Below are positions 16,806-26,697 of a stretch of DNA of 64,000 nucleotides, one piece after another. A model generated the notes under the pieces. The model searched no databases and was not told the origin of the DNA. It saw only the letters and a program-made list of their open reading frames with translations. Each line of letters starts with the position of its first letter. Positions within the stretch are counted from its first letter, which is position 1. Origin of the DNA: Desulfosediminicola ganghwensis (GTDB lineage: Bacteria; Desulfobacterota; Desulfobulbia; Desulfobulbales; Desulfocapsaceae). A program made the position numbers and the translations under genes. The DNA lies in NCBI RefSeq assembly GCF_005116675.2, contig NZ_CP050699.1, positions 5,341,001 through 5,405,000 on the forward strand, in the 5' to 3' direction.

Positions 16806-18092
16806 TCATACTTGAATCATCCCCAACCCTCTTGCGAGTGAAGAGAGCCCCGAACTCCTCATAATGACGAATTTTTTCTGGTATTTTTTACACTCTTTCT
16901 TTACCCGGCTACAGGCATCGTGACTTATACAATCGACCGGGCATAAAACAGCGTCCGCGCCATTGAGCATCTTCGGCAGAAGCTGACGTGAATTTTCCCG
17001 ACCACCGTCATGATGGAGGAAATTACCACCCCTGTTTTCCACCATTTCCCGGTAGTGGCAGATCATATTGTGGCGACCACCAACATAGAGTATCGTTTTC
17101 CCGCACAGATCCGGCCCTATACATTGGCCTGCAGAAAAGTCACCACAATCGTCACATGGAGATACTGCCGTACCATCACTTCTCAGCATTGCTTCAATGG
17201 CAGCGAGTTCCGCTTTCAGGCTGTGATTCTCAAGCGTGAGTTCCTTGAGATTCTTCAGCTGGTCACCTGCCTCTTTCTCGCTTTTGTCAGCCTGCTGTTC
17301 AAGGCCCTTACATTCACCTAAGATCTGAGCGTTTTCAGCTTTCAGATCATCATTTTGTGATTTCAGGAGCTCCAACTCATTGCGCAGTTTTGTTAATGCT
17401 TGCGGAACATTTTGACTGATCTCTTTCTGCAGGAGACTGTTCACAGCAGCCAGATCGCTCATTTCCCGCTTCAACGCTTCCATTTCACTCCGCTCAAGCT
17501 GCAATTGAACGGCGATCTCTTCTCTGAGCTTGCTCTCATCTGCAAAAACTCGCTGCTTCAAAGCTGCCTGTTCTTTCATTTTGAGCAATTTTGAACGCAG
17601 GTCCTGCACCTTTCTGTTACGTTGGAGCTGGGAGGAAAATGTCTCGAAACTGATCATATGAGAGTCACCATAGACCCGATCAAGTAAGCGGGAACTACAG
17701 ACGCCACTGGTCATAATCGCCCAATATGCTCCGGCAACCCTGCCTGCCCGCTGATCTTCTTCCCATTGGGCCCTTATTGCCTCATCATCACTGCAACTGC
17801 TGTAGCGCCGGACCGCCTGGCTGTATTTATGGTCCAGCATTTTATGAAGTACCCTGGATTGAGTTGAACGCAGAGACGCTATCCCGGTAAGATGTTGGTG
17901 AATCTCAAAATCATTTGCTTTGCTGCTTATCCCATACGATTTTCTCTGGGAAAAGGATCGCAGATCGTTGCGGCTTAAACAGATTCCAATCAGCGAACAG
18001 TGATACCGCTGCTCCAGCTGCCACAACTTTTTCCGGACACTCCGCCCGTTGCAACTTTTAGACTCTTCCACCAACTCAATGTCACCCTTCAT
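16806..18092 (-). CDS. DUF2325 protein with long coiled coil, 428 aa
   Basis: The C-terminal hundred residues match DUF2325: ILYVGGRHNMICHYREMVE, FLHHDGGRE, NGADAVLCPVDCISHDA and a final KFVIMRSSGLSSLARGL. The middle (about residues 170-310) is a continuous heptad-like coiled coil rich in Glu, Lys and Leu. The N-terminal part is helical and basic. A linker with cysteines (CDDCGDFSAGQCIGPDLCG) precedes the DUF2325 domain. The start is placed at the ATG at 18092 rather than the adjacent GTG at 18095, given AAGGTG upstream. The DUF2325 function is not established; the domain is often found in anaerobes. The adjacent small Cys-tailed protein may be its partner. Confidence 0.82.
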   Translation of the reverse strand: MKGDIELVEESKSCNGRSVRKKLWQLEQRYHCSLIGICLSRNDLRSFSQRKSYGISSKANDFEIHQHLTGIASLRSTQSRVLHKMLDHKYSQAVRRYSSCSDDEAIRAQWEEDQRAGRVAGAYWAIMTSGVCSSRLLDRVYGDSHMISFETFSSQLQRNRKVQDLRSKLLKMKEQAALKQRVFADESKLREEIAVQLQLERSEMEALKREMSDLAAVNSLLQKEISQNVPQALTKLRNELELLKSQNDDLKAENAQILGECKGLEQQADKSEKEAGDQLKNLKELTLENHSLKAELAAIEAMLRSDGTAVSPCDDCGDFSAGQCIGPDLCGKTILYVGGRHNMICHYREMVENRGGNFLHHDGGRENSRQLLPKMLNGADAVLCPVDCISHDACSRVKKECKKYQKKFVIMRSSGLSSLARGLGMIQV

Positions 18093-18571
18093 CACCGCAC
18101 CTTGTTAGCTACTCCTAACTCTTGCTCCAAAAAAAATGACAGCTCAACCTGCTGCCACCATAAACAATTTCCAATCATGCAGATGATGAACGAAAGATGT
18201 TTCGATCAGATCCGACTGATCAGGCAATCTACTCAATTCAGAATCCAAGGTCAAAGATTTTATTAGGCACCCTTAACTTTCCCTGGCCTACAAAAGAAAT
18301 ATTCCTGGTCTAATATTTTTTTAAAAACGGTAATTCGACAATATAGAGAGAATTCCAGAAAGTTTATCCGAAAAACTAAAATTCCATTAACCCGCTGTTA
18401 ACCCCCCATGCTGTATGGTCCCCAGACTTAATCAACAAAATGAGAAATTCTCTCATTATTTCAAGCTAGAAAAGGACAGGAGCAGAACGAGCTGGGATTC
18501 TCAATCTTAAGCATCTCCGGAATCACGTTAAGGATTCACCCAGGATACAATTTACTATCATGGAGCTTTTA
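18093..18571. promoter_or_regulatory. Intergenic region with inverted repeat before the efflux operon
   Basis: Within this 479-base gap lies a perfect inverted repeat AATGAGA-AATTC-TCTCATT at 18439-18457, about 115 bases upstream of the membrane-fusion-protein start. It is a candidate operator, possibly for the response regulator encoded after the pump. A nearby AGAGAGAATTCC (18344-18355) resembles half of it. The ribosome site GGAG (18562-18565) sits 6 bases before the ATG at 18572 and decides that start over the ATG at 18560. No small gene is visible. Confidence 0.4.
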
Positions 18572-19729
18572 ATGAAACGTCAGTACCTCAAGCCTACTTC
18601 CATCGGAGTGGCCATGCTGCTCTTACTTCCCCTGCTGCTCAGTGGATGCAAAGAAAGCGAGCAAACCAAAGCCAGTGCACCAGCAATGCCGCCACCTGCA
18701 ATCGACATCGCCACGATAACAACTCAGCCCTACACCTCGACCGTTGAACTTCCCGGTAGAATCTCTCCAGTGCGTGTCGCAGATGTTCGTGCCCGCGTTG
18801 CCGGCATCGTCTTGAGCCGTAACTTCGAAGAAGGTGCAGACGTTGACAGAGGACAGATCCTGTTCCAGATAGACCCGGCACCTTTCGAAGCCGCCCTGGC
18901 CCAGGCAAAAGCTAGCCTGGCACAGGCGGACGCAAGTTTTTTCCAGGCACAGGCCGAGTATAATCGCTCTGAGCCGTTAAATAAAATCGGCGCCATCAGT
19001 CCACAGGAATTTGATGCAGCAACCGCAAATCTGAAAGCGGCCGAAGCTGCCAAAAAATCTGCCCTGGCCCAGATTAAGACCGCCGAGCTCAACCTTGGCT
19101 ACGCCACCGTAGTGGCCCCCATCTCCGGCCGCATCGGACGTGCACTTGTCACTGAGGGTGCCCTTGTCGGGCAGGGTGAAGCTACAGCTATGGCAAAGAT
19201 TCAGCAACTTGATCCCATCTATGCCGACTTCTCCCAACCGCTCTCCGACTATCTGCGTATGAAGTCTACCCGCACCGATAATGACGCACCTGTTTCCATT
19301 AATCTGGATGAAATTGACTATACCCAGGAAGGCCGTTTCCTATTCTCCGATGTAAATGTAGACCGCACCACCAGTCAGGTGAGCCTGAGAGGCGAATTTG
19401 CCAACCCTCAGGGCCTGCTGCTGCCGAACATGTTCGTTCAGGTCACTGTGGAGCTTGAGTCATTTCCCGAGGCGGTTTTCATCCCTCAAAGAGCTGTAAC
19501 CCTAACCAGTACAGGAAATGCCACAGTATTTGTTGTTGATGCCCAGGCCGTTACGACTGTGAGAGAGGTGGTTACCGGCAAAATGCAAGGCAGTGAGTGG
19601 CAGATTATCGAAGGCCTCAGCGCCGGCGACCAGGTAATTGTTAACGGTGCAGACAAAATCCGCCCCGGTATGCAGCTGGACATCTCCGCTATAACCGATC
19701 AGAACACCAGTCAAATCGCCAAAAAGTAA
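18572..19729 (+). CDS. RND efflux periplasmic adaptor (membrane fusion protein) lipoprotein
   Basis: A 385-residue AcrA/MexA-type adaptor. A lipoprotein signal with lipobox LLSGC anchors it in the inner membrane. The biotinyl-lipoyl half-motifs (GRISPVRVADVRARVAGIV and YATVVAPISGRIGRA) flank a helical hairpin rich in Ala, Lys and Gln (EAALAQAKASLAQADASF). A beta-barrel and membrane-proximal domain follow (VFIPQRAVTLTSTG, IVNGADKIRPGMQL). It bridges the inner-membrane pump to the outer-membrane channel. The pump gene starts 12 bases after its stop. This is the first gene of a three-gene efflux operon, followed by a terminator and a two-component pair. Confidence 0.95.
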   Translation: MKRQYLKPTSIGVAMLLLLPLLLSGCKESEQTKASAPAMPPPAIDIATITTQPYTSTVELPGRISPVRVADVRARVAGIVLSRNFEEGADVDRGQILFQIDPAPFEAALAQAKASLAQADASFFQAQAEYNRSEPLNKIGAISPQEFDAATANLKAAEAAKKSALAQIKTAELNLGYATVVAPISGRIGRALVTEGALVGQGEATAMAKIQQLDPIYADFSQPLSDYLRMKSTRTDNDAPVSINLDEIDYTQEGRFLFSDVNVDRTTSQVSLRGEFANPQGLLLPNMFVQVTVELESFPEAVFIPQRAVTLTSTGNATVFVVDAQAVTTVREVVTGKMQGSEWQIIEGLSAGDQVIVNGADKIRPGMQLDISAITDQNTSQIAKK

Positions 19730-19741
19730 GCAGGAGAAACG

Positions 19742-22700
19742 ATGTCTAGGTTTTTTATCGAAAGACCCAAATTTGCATGGGTCGTCGCTATCTTTATCGC
19801 AATGGCAGGCCTCTTGGCTATTCCCAACCTGCCCGTTGAGCGATATCCACAGGTAGCCCCCCCGCAGATCAGCGTTGGTGTTTTTTATCCCGGAGCTTCG
19901 GCTGAAACCCTGAATGATTCAGTTATCGGCCTTATCGAGGAAGAAATAAACGGTGCCGACGGACTGCTCTATTTTGAATCTACCAGTAACTCCAATGGCT
20001 CAGGTGAAATCACCATTACCTTCGGGCCTGGTACTGACGCAGACATGGCTCAGGTTGATATCCAGAACCGTATCCGCCGGGCTGAGCCCCGGTTGCCCGA
20101 AGTGGTCCGAAATCAGGGAATCAATGTAGACAAGGCCAGTGCCGGCTTTCTCATGGTTTATGCCCTGAATTACCATGAAGGTGCTCAAGATACCAATGTT
20201 CAGCGACTCGCCGATTACGCTGCCCGAAATATCAACAACGATATCAGGCGAATTCCCGGTGTCGGTCGCGTGCAGTTTTTTACCAGCGAAAGTGCCATGC
20301 GTGTCTGGCTTGACCCGCAGAAACTGATAAGCTACAACCTTTCAGTGACTGATATCAGCCAGGCCATTGCTTCACAGAACATTCAGGTTCCCGCAGGTAG
20401 TTTCGGTGACAGACCAAGCCCCACCAGCCAGGAGCTGACTGCCACCCTCATGGTCGACGGTACCATGATCACCCCGGAAGAATTTGGCAATATTGTACTG
20501 ATCTCCAAAGATGACGGTTCCGCTGTTCATCTTCGAGATGTCTCCCGAATTGAAATCGGACCGGAATCCTATAATATATCTTCCCGGGTGAATAGTATCG
20601 GCGGCGCGGTTGCCGCCGTCCAGCTTGCTCCGGGGGCCAACGCCATCGCCACCGCCGACGCCATCAAGGAAAGGCTGGAAGAGCTTTCCAAAAACTTCCC
20701 GGATGATATCCAGTATTCGATTCCTTACGATACTTCCAAGTTCGTCAAGGTCGCCATTGAAAAAGTAATATACACCCTGCTGGAAGCCGTGCTGCTGGTA
20801 TTCCTGGTGATGTTTCTTTTTCTGCAAAACTTTCGCTACACGATTATTCCCACCATCGTTGTACCGATCTGCCTGCTTGGTACCTTCGCCCTGATGGAAG
20901 TGCTCGGCTTCTCAATCAACATGATGACCATGTTCGGCATGGTTCTGGCCATCGGTATTCTGGTAGATGATGCCATTGTTGTGGTCGAGAACGTTGAACG
21001 CATTATGGCTGAAGAGGGACTCTCGCCCCGAGAGGCCACCATTCAGGCCATGAAACAGATTTCCGGCGCCATTGTAGGTATCACCCTGGTACTTGCCGCC
21101 GTGTTCTTCCCGCTGGCATTTATGGACGGTTCGGTTGGTGTTATTTACCAGCAGTTCTCCATATCGCTGGCGATCTCCATTATTTTCTCCGGTTTTCTTG
21201 CTCTGTCCCTCACTCCCGCGCTCTGTGCCACCATGCTTAAACCGATTTCCGGCAATCATGGTGAGGAGAAGGGAGGCTTTTTCGGGATGTTCAACCGCTC
21301 CTTCAACAGGTTGACCAATGGTTATGTCGGGCTGACCAACGGCCTGGTCCGTAGAACCGGCCGGGTCATGATTATCTATGCAGTAATCCTCGGTGCCCTC
21401 GGCTATACCTATCTCCGAATGCCGGAATCATTCGTTCCGGATGAGGATCAGGGGCTGGCATTGGTCAATGTCCAGCTCCCCGCCGGTGCGACCTACAACC
21501 GGACCCTCGAGGTGATGGAAAATGTCGAGAAATTTTTCCTCTCCCAACCGGAAGTATTGAATGTTGTTTCGATTAACGGCTTCAGTTTCTCCGGACAGGG
21601 CCAGAATGCAGGTCTGGCCTTTGTTGAATTGAAGGATTGGTCTGAAAGAAGCAAGGAACAATCGGTCGCAAACCTTATTGCTAAAGCCAATGGTTATTTC
21701 TTTACCACCAATAAGGACGGTATGGTCTTCTCTGTGAATCCACCGGCCGTAGATGGTCTTGGTGCCATGGGCGGTTTTTCACTTCGCGTACTGGATTACA
21801 ACGGCACCGACCGGGCCGAGTTCAGATCTACGCTGAATACCCTGCTGCAGGAAGCAAACAGTTCATCCATTGTGCGTCAGAGCCGAATCGAAGGATTGCC
21901 GGACGCACCTCAGCTTCGCCTCGATATCGACCGTCAAAAAGCAGAAGTGCTTGGAGTTGATTTCAGTGCAATTCGTACCGTTTTATCTACCTCCTACGGC
22001 TCTGCGACGATCAACGAATTTGTTCGTGACGGCCGTGTTCAGCGTGTTGTGGTTCAGGCTGGCGGAGAGCACAGACTTACCCCGGAAAGCCTCGACCAGC
22101 TCTATGTGCAGAACAGGATGGGAGAGGACGTGCCTCTGAAATCATTTGTCAGTACCTCCTGGGAAACCGGCCCGGTCCAGTTTAACCGTTACAACGGCTT
22201 TGACGCGTTCAAGGTAGCTGGTGACGCCCAGGTCGGCAGCAGCTCCGGTCAGGCAATGATCGAGATGGAACGTATCGTCGATCTGCTGCCAACCTGGGTT
22301 GGTTCGGAGTGGACAGGTCTCTCCTATCAGGAAAAACTCGCCGGTGACCAGGCATTGTACCTCTTTGCCCTGGCACTGCTGATCGTTTTCCTGCTGCTTG
22401 TCGCCCTGTATGAGAGCTGGGCCATCCCGTTTTCGGTAATGCTCATCGTTCCAATCGGCGCGATTGGTGCTGTTCTGGCAACAATGGTTCTGCAAATGGA
22501 GAACGATGTCTACTTCAAGGTAGGTCTTATCACCATTATCGGTCTCTCTGCCAAGAACGCAATTTTGATCGTTGAATTTGCAAAAGACCTCTACGCCCAG
22601 GGGCAAGGCTTACTTGAGGCGACAGTTACAGCCTCAAAGCTCCGCTTTCGCCCCATCATCATGACCTCCATGGCATTCACCCTGGGTGTTGTGCCCCTGG

Positions 22701-22924
22701 CGACCTCTACCGGAGCCGGTTCAGCTAGCCAGAGAGCGATCGGAACAGGTGTAATCGGCGGGATGACCAGTGCAACAATATTTGGCGTGCTCTTTATTCC
22801 GGTACTGTTTGTATTTGTCTTGAAGGTATTCGGCATAGATCGCAAAAAGCAGGAGGCAATCGCCAACACAGAATCATCTCAGGCAACTCTGCCTGAGGCG
22901 GAAACTGCAAAAGGAGCGGAATAA
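19742..22924 (+). CDS. RND multidrug efflux pump, AcrB-like, 1060 aa
   Basis: A full-length HAE1-family proton-driven pump with twelve membrane segments, starting FFIERPKFAWVVAIFIA as the family does. The proton-relay residues are present: the adjacent aspartates D409-D410 in GILVDDAIVVVEN and the lysine in GLSAKNAILIVEFAK. The large periplasmic porter domains include YPQVAPPQISV and GSSSGQAM. It exports hydrophobic or amphiphilic compounds through the adaptor and the outer-membrane factor encoded on either side. The AGGAGAAACG ribosome site is strong. Substrate range is not predictable; solvents, bile-like detergents, dyes or antibiotics are usual for the family. Confidence 0.97.
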   Translation: MSRFFIERPKFAWVVAIFIAMAGLLAIPNLPVERYPQVAPPQISVGVFYPGASAETLNDSVIGLIEEEINGADGLLYFESTSNSNGSGEITITFGPGTDADMAQVDIQNRIRRAEPRLPEVVRNQGINVDKASAGFLMVYALNYHEGAQDTNVQRLADYAARNINNDIRRIPGVGRVQFFTSESAMRVWLDPQKLISYNLSVTDISQAIASQNIQVPAGSFGDRPSPTSQELTATLMVDGTMITPEEFGNIVLISKDDGSAVHLRDVSRIEIGPESYNISSRVNSIGGAVAAVQLAPGANAIATADAIKERLEELSKNFPDDIQYSIPYDTSKFVKVAIEKVIYTLLEAVLLVFLVMFLFLQNFRYTIIPTIVVPICLLGTFALMEVLGFSINMMTMFGMVLAIGILVDDAIVVVENVERIMAEEGLSPREATIQAMKQISGAIVGITLVLAAVFFPLAFMDGSVGVIYQQFSISLAISIIFSGFLALSLTPALCATMLKPISGNHGEEKGGFFGMFNRSFNRLTNGYVGLTNGLVRRTGRVMIIYAVILGALGYTYLRMPESFVPDEDQGLALVNVQLPAGATYNRTLEVMENVEKFFLSQPEVLNVVSINGFSFSGQGQNAGLAFVELKDWSERSKEQSVANLIAKANGYFFTTNKDGMVFSVNPPAVDGLGAMGGFSLRVLDYNGTDRAEFRSTLNTLLQEANSSSIVRQSRIEGLPDAPQLRLDIDRQKAEVLGVDFSAIRTVLSTSYGSATINEFVRDGRVQRVVVQAGGEHRLTPESLDQLYVQNRMGEDVPLKSFVSTSWETGPVQFNRYNGFDAFKVAGDAQVGSSSGQAMIEMERIVDLLPTWVGSEWTGLSYQEKLAGDQALYLFALALLIVFLLLVALYESWAIPFSVMLIVPIGAIGAVLATMVLQMENDVYFKVGLITIIGLSAKNAILIVEFAKDLYAQGQGLLEATVTASKLRFRPIIMTSMAFTLGVVPLATSTGAGSASQRAIGTGVIGGMTSATIFGVLFIPVLFVFVLKVFGIDRKKQEAIANTESSQATLPEAETAKGAE

Positions 22925-22925
22925 C

Positions 22926-24383
22926 ATGAAACGAACTCTCTTTAACACCTCTGCTCTCGCAATCTCCGGACTCATGATGGCGGTGCTGGTTGCAGGCTGT
23001 TCCATGAAACCAGCCTATGAGCGCCCCGATTCCACTGCTCCTGCCGCCTGGCCTGAGCAGACAGCGGCCTCGCAGAACCCCGGCGTAGGGGTTTCCATCT
23101 CTGTACTGGACTGGCAGGATTTCGTGCTTGACATGGAGTTACGCCAGCTGGTTGATAATGCCCTGGAACATAACCATGATCTGCGTGAAGCTGTGCTGAA
23201 CATCGAAGCAGCCAGGGCGCAATATCGAATCCAGCGCTCAGACCGGCTCCCCGGAATAGATGGCCAGGCAGGCTCCACCAGCCAGAGAATACCGGCAAGC
23301 CTCAACGGCACAGGCGACTCCAGCAACGTTACCACCTACCAGGTCGGCCTTGGTGTGACTGCCTATGAGCTTGATCTTTTCGGCCGGGTACGTGACCTCT
23401 CGGAGGCTGCTCTCGAAAGCTACTTTGCAACGGAAGAAGCGGCCCGCGCCACCAAGATAAGTCTTATTGCCGGGGTGATCCAGGCCTACATCAGCCGTGC
23501 CGGTGCCCAGGAGCGTCACGACCTGACCAAGCAGACTTTCGAGACCCGCCAGGTCTCCCTGGATATTATTTCCAAACAGCGCAAAGTCGGCTCAACTTCA
23601 GACCTCGATTACTTAGAGGCCAAGGGCCTGGCTGAACAGGCCCAGGCCGACCTTGAAGTTGCAGCCCGCGAACTTGCCCAGACTGACAATGGTCTGGCCC
23701 TCCTGACAGGGGTGCCGGTTGAACAACTCCCGAAACCCAAGGGAACCGATAACCGGATAATCCAGGAGCAACTTGCACCGGGTCTGCCCTCCGAGTTGTT
23801 GACCAGACGGCCCGATATCCTGGCGGCTGAACACCGGCTTATTGCCAGTAACGCCAACATCGGTGCGGCACGGGCTGCATTTTACCCGCGAATCACCCTC
23901 ACCGGCTCATTCGGCACCGCCAGCGGCGACCTGGCTGATCTCTTTTCTTCAGGTTCCACAGCCTGGCAGTTCATGCCGCAGTTGAACCTGCCGATTTTCA
24001 ACTACGGCAGCAACAAGGCCAACCTGAACCTGAACAAGGTGCGTAACGAGATTTCCATCGTTCAGTACGAAAAGGCTATTGAGTCCGCATTCCGTGAAGT
24101 AGCAGACGCCCTTGTCGACCGTGAGACCTTTGCCCGTGAGGAAAATGCCCGCAAGGCTCTGGCTGAATCCTCGAGCCACTCGCTGCAATTGTCCGAGGCC
24201 AGGTATCGTCATGGTGTCGACAGCCATCTCAGGTATCTGGACGCCCAGCGCCGGGATTTCACCAACCAGCTTGGCCTGATCCAGACCAGGACTCAAAGAC
24301 AGATCGCCTTGGTCAACCTGTTCAGGGCGCTGGGTGGAGGGTGGGATCCCAGCCACACCGAACCAGTAGCGTCCGTCGACTGA
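22926..24383 (+). CDS. Outer-membrane efflux lipoprotein, NodT/OprM family, 485 aa
   Basis: The lipobox VLVAGCSM marks a lipoprotein. Two outer-membrane efflux repeats with long coiled-coil helices follow; typical elements are YELDLFGRVRDL, LEAKGLAEQAQADLE, LLTRRPDILAAEHRLIASNANIGAARAAFYP and RYRHGVDSHLRYLDAQR. It forms the trimeric channel that completes the tripartite pump. The gene starts one base after the pump stop with GGAGCGGA as ribosome site. A strong intrinsic terminator at 24440-24484 follows. Confidence 0.96.
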   Translation: MKRTLFNTSALAISGLMMAVLVAGCSMKPAYERPDSTAPAAWPEQTAASQNPGVGVSISVLDWQDFVLDMELRQLVDNALEHNHDLREAVLNIEAARAQYRIQRSDRLPGIDGQAGSTSQRIPASLNGTGDSSNVTTYQVGLGVTAYELDLFGRVRDLSEAALESYFATEEAARATKISLIAGVIQAYISRAGAQERHDLTKQTFETRQVSLDIISKQRKVGSTSDLDYLEAKGLAEQAQADLEVAARELAQTDNGLALLTGVPVEQLPKPKGTDNRIIQEQLAPGLPSELLTRRPDILAAEHRLIASNANIGAARAAFYPRITLTGSFGTASGDLADLFSSGSTAWQFMPQLNLPIFNYGSNKANLNLNKVRNEISIVQYEKAIESAFREVADALVDRETFAREENARKALAESSSHSLQLSEARYRHGVDSHLRYLDAQRRDFTNQLGLIQTRTQRQIALVNLFRALGGGWDPSHTEPVASVD

Positions 24384-24439
24384 GCACGGGTCAGCTGCTC
24401 TGATTGCACAGCAATTCAGGGTCAGCCATAGCACTCCAG

Positions 24440-24484
24440 GGCAGCACCAGGGTTGAAGCACTTATCACCTGGTGCTGCCTTTTT
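24440..24484 (+). terminator. Intrinsic terminator of the efflux operon
   Basis: A perfect 12-bp stem GGCAGCACCAGG (24440-24451) and CCTGGTGCTGCC (24468-24479) is followed by five T residues. The two-component genes downstream therefore have their own promoter or depend on read-through. Confidence 0.92.
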
Positions 24485-24683
24485 ACGTAACCTGAAACCA
24501 CCGCTGCAGAAGATAACGCCATGACTTCAATCAAACATTCCCACCTGCAGCGTTTTTACGATACACTATAACAAATGTCAGGCGGCAGATGAGGCGATTC
24601 TCTGTTCCGACCTGTTCAGTATCAGGTGACCAATGCTCCAGCAACCAGTGCCACAGGAGCCCCGGTTCCTTCAGGAGAAAACG

Positions 24684-25364
24684 ATGTCAATTTCCATCCT
24701 GCTCGTGGAAGACGATATAGACCTTGCCGAGACAGTAGTCCAGTATCTTGAATATGAAGAGATCTCCGCCGATCACGCTTTCAACGGCGAGGCCGGCCTG
24801 AACCTTGCCCGTCAAAGCGACTATGATGTAATAGTACTCGATGTCATGCTCCCGAGGCTGGACGGTCTTTCTGTCTGCTCACGCTTGCGGGAAGACGGAG
24901 TTGATGTACCGGTACTGATGCTCACGGCCAGGGGCACGCTGGACGACAAACTCGCCGGATTTGAAGCGGGCACCGACGACTATCTTGCCAAACCGTTCGA
25001 GCTGGCCGAACTTTCGGCGAGGATAAAAGTGCTCGCTAAACGCAGAAGCGGAGAAACCAAAAAACTCGTAGTGGGCAAGCTCACCATGGATCTCAATCGC
25101 CGGGAAGCATATCGGGGTGAAAAACTCCTGAAACTGACCCCTACCTGCTGGGAACTCCTTGAAGTGCTCATGCGCCGCTCTCCTGCCGTGGTCAGCCGCT
25201 CCAGCCTGGAAGAGGCACTCTGGGGAAATGACAGACCTGAAAGCAACAGCCTCAAGGTCCACATGCACAAGCTCAGGCAACAGGTGGATGGAGCTTCCGA
25301 TTTCCCTATGATTCAGACCGTTCCAGGTCACGGTTTTGTCTTGAGGAACAATGAAAGTTCATAG
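24684..25364 (+). CDS. OmpR-family response regulator, 226 aa
   Basis: The receiver domain is residues 1-115, with acidic pocket D10-D11, phospho-acceptor D53 in VIVLDVMLPRLDG, and K in DDYLAKPFEL. The C-terminal winged helix (MDLNRREAYRGEKLLKLTPTC through HKLRQQVDG and VPGHGFVLR) binds DNA. The start at 24684 is preceded by AGGAGAAAACG and begins exactly with the receiver; an upstream in-frame start at 24633 is less likely. It overlaps the histidine kinase gene by 14 bases. Placement after the efflux operon suggests it regulates that pump, perhaps through the inverted repeat at 18439-18457 (inference). Confidence 0.95.
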   Translation: MSISILLVEDDIDLAETVVQYLEYEEISADHAFNGEAGLNLARQSDYDVIVLDVMLPRLDGLSVCSRLREDGVDVPVLMLTARGTLDDKLAGFEAGTDDYLAKPFELAELSARIKVLAKRRSGETKKLVVGKLTMDLNRREAYRGEKLLKLTPTCWELLEVLMRRSPAVVSRSSLEEALWGNDRPESNSLKVHMHKLRQQVDGASDFPMIQTVPGHGFVLRNNESS

Positions 25365-26697
25365 TATGCGCCGCCATATGATCCTGTATCTCTTCGGTGT
25401 TAGTGCACTTATGGCGATCATTTACGGCATCCTCATGAATGCCTATCTCATTAACGGTCTTGAGGCTGCCGCCACTTTTGAAATGAAGCTTGAAGCAGCA
25501 CGTTACGCAAAAAACTACCAACAAAATGACAAGCCTCCTTCACCCTTGAGCCCGCATATCGCGTTTTACAGAGGTCGTGACGAACTTCCTGCAAAACTTC
25601 GCCAACTCTTTCCAGAGGGAGCCAATAAACATCAGAGTTTATACATAGCTAGAGATACCCCTGTATCGACCACCAACGAGAAAGGCGATTTTTACATTTT
25701 CATGCCCTACGACCTCCATGACGGGCAACAACTTCTCCTCGTTAAGCATTTTAAAAAAGAATATTGGCAAATAGTTGATCCACCGAACATCGATTTCCTC
25801 CGCTTTATGGCTATTCCACTTGGGATTGCTTTTGTACTCATTGTCCTTTTGGCAGTGCGGGCAATGCTAAACAAGCTCTACAAACCGATCAACAAACTCA
25901 CCACCTGGGCCGGCGATTTAGATCCCGAAGGGCTGTCTCGCCCTCTGCCCAATTTCGGTTATCAGGAGGTCAATGGACTTGGCGCACTCCTCCACAGCTC
26001 CATGAAAGGGTTGGCAGACTCCCTGGCCAGGGAGCGGCATTTTGTGCGACACGCCAGCCATGAATTGCGCACACCACTTGCTGTCATTCAGTCCAATATC
26101 GAGCTGCTGAGCCGGATGCACCCTGAACTACCAAAACCTGAGCGTATTCCTTTTGATCGCATCCGTCGGGCTACTTCCAACATGAATAAAACCACCGAGA
26201 CTCTGCTCTGGCTCTGTCTTGATGACAACAGGATACCTGAACCTGAGGCAGTGGCACTCGATGTGATGGCCCGGGATCTGGTCTCTGAAAACAGATACCT
26301 GCTCGATGGCAAACAGGTTGGTGTCGAACTCGTCCTTGAACCTACCCAAGTGAGCACCATAGCCTACGGAGCACGTATCGCCATGGGTAACCTGATCCGG
26401 AACAGCTTTCAATATACAGCTGAAGGTACTGTCACAATATCTGTGAAGAATAGATCAATTACTGTTACCAACATCAACCGTAGCTCACATCATATCGACA
26501 ATATCGGCAGTGACTACGGATACGGACTCGGGCTTATTCTCGTCGAACAGATCACTCAGAAAACAGGATGGCAATATAGCAACGAGGAAATCCCCGGAGG
26601 TCGTAACGCAACAATAGTATTCCGCTGCGCCAGCAATAGTGGTGATCATGATCACGATGATCTGATAATCCCTGGTTTCCGCAATACCATCGGGTAG
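25351..26697 (+). CDS. Sensor histidine kinase, 448 aa
   Basis: A membrane segment at about residues 10-32 is followed by a periplasmic sensor of about 115 residues, a second segment (residues about 152-172), a HAMP-like linker and the H-box RHASHELRTPLAV with H237. The ATPase domain is recognisable but divergent: N-box GNLIRNSFQYT and G-box GYGLGLILVEQ. It overlaps the response regulator gene by 14 bases, so the two form a cognate pair. It senses an unknown envelope signal, plausibly membrane stress or a pump substrate. Confidence 0.93.
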   Translation: MKVHSMRRHMILYLFGVSALMAIIYGILMNAYLINGLEAAATFEMKLEAARYAKNYQQNDKPPSPLSPHIAFYRGRDELPAKLRQLFPEGANKHQSLYIARDTPVSTTNEKGDFYIFMPYDLHDGQQLLLVKHFKKEYWQIVDPPNIDFLRFMAIPLGIAFVLIVLLAVRAMLNKLYKPINKLTTWAGDLDPEGLSRPLPNFGYQEVNGLGALLHSSMKGLADSLARERHFVRHASHELRTPLAVIQSNIELLSRMHPELPKPERIPFDRIRRATSNMNKTTETLLWLCLDDNRIPEPEAVALDVMARDLVSENRYLLDGKQVGVELVLEPTQVSTIAYGARIAMGNLIRNSFQYTAEGTVTISVKNRSITVTNINRSSHHIDNIGSDYGYGLGLILVEQITQKTGWQYSNEEIPGGRNATIVFRCASNSGDHDHDDLIIPGFRNTIG

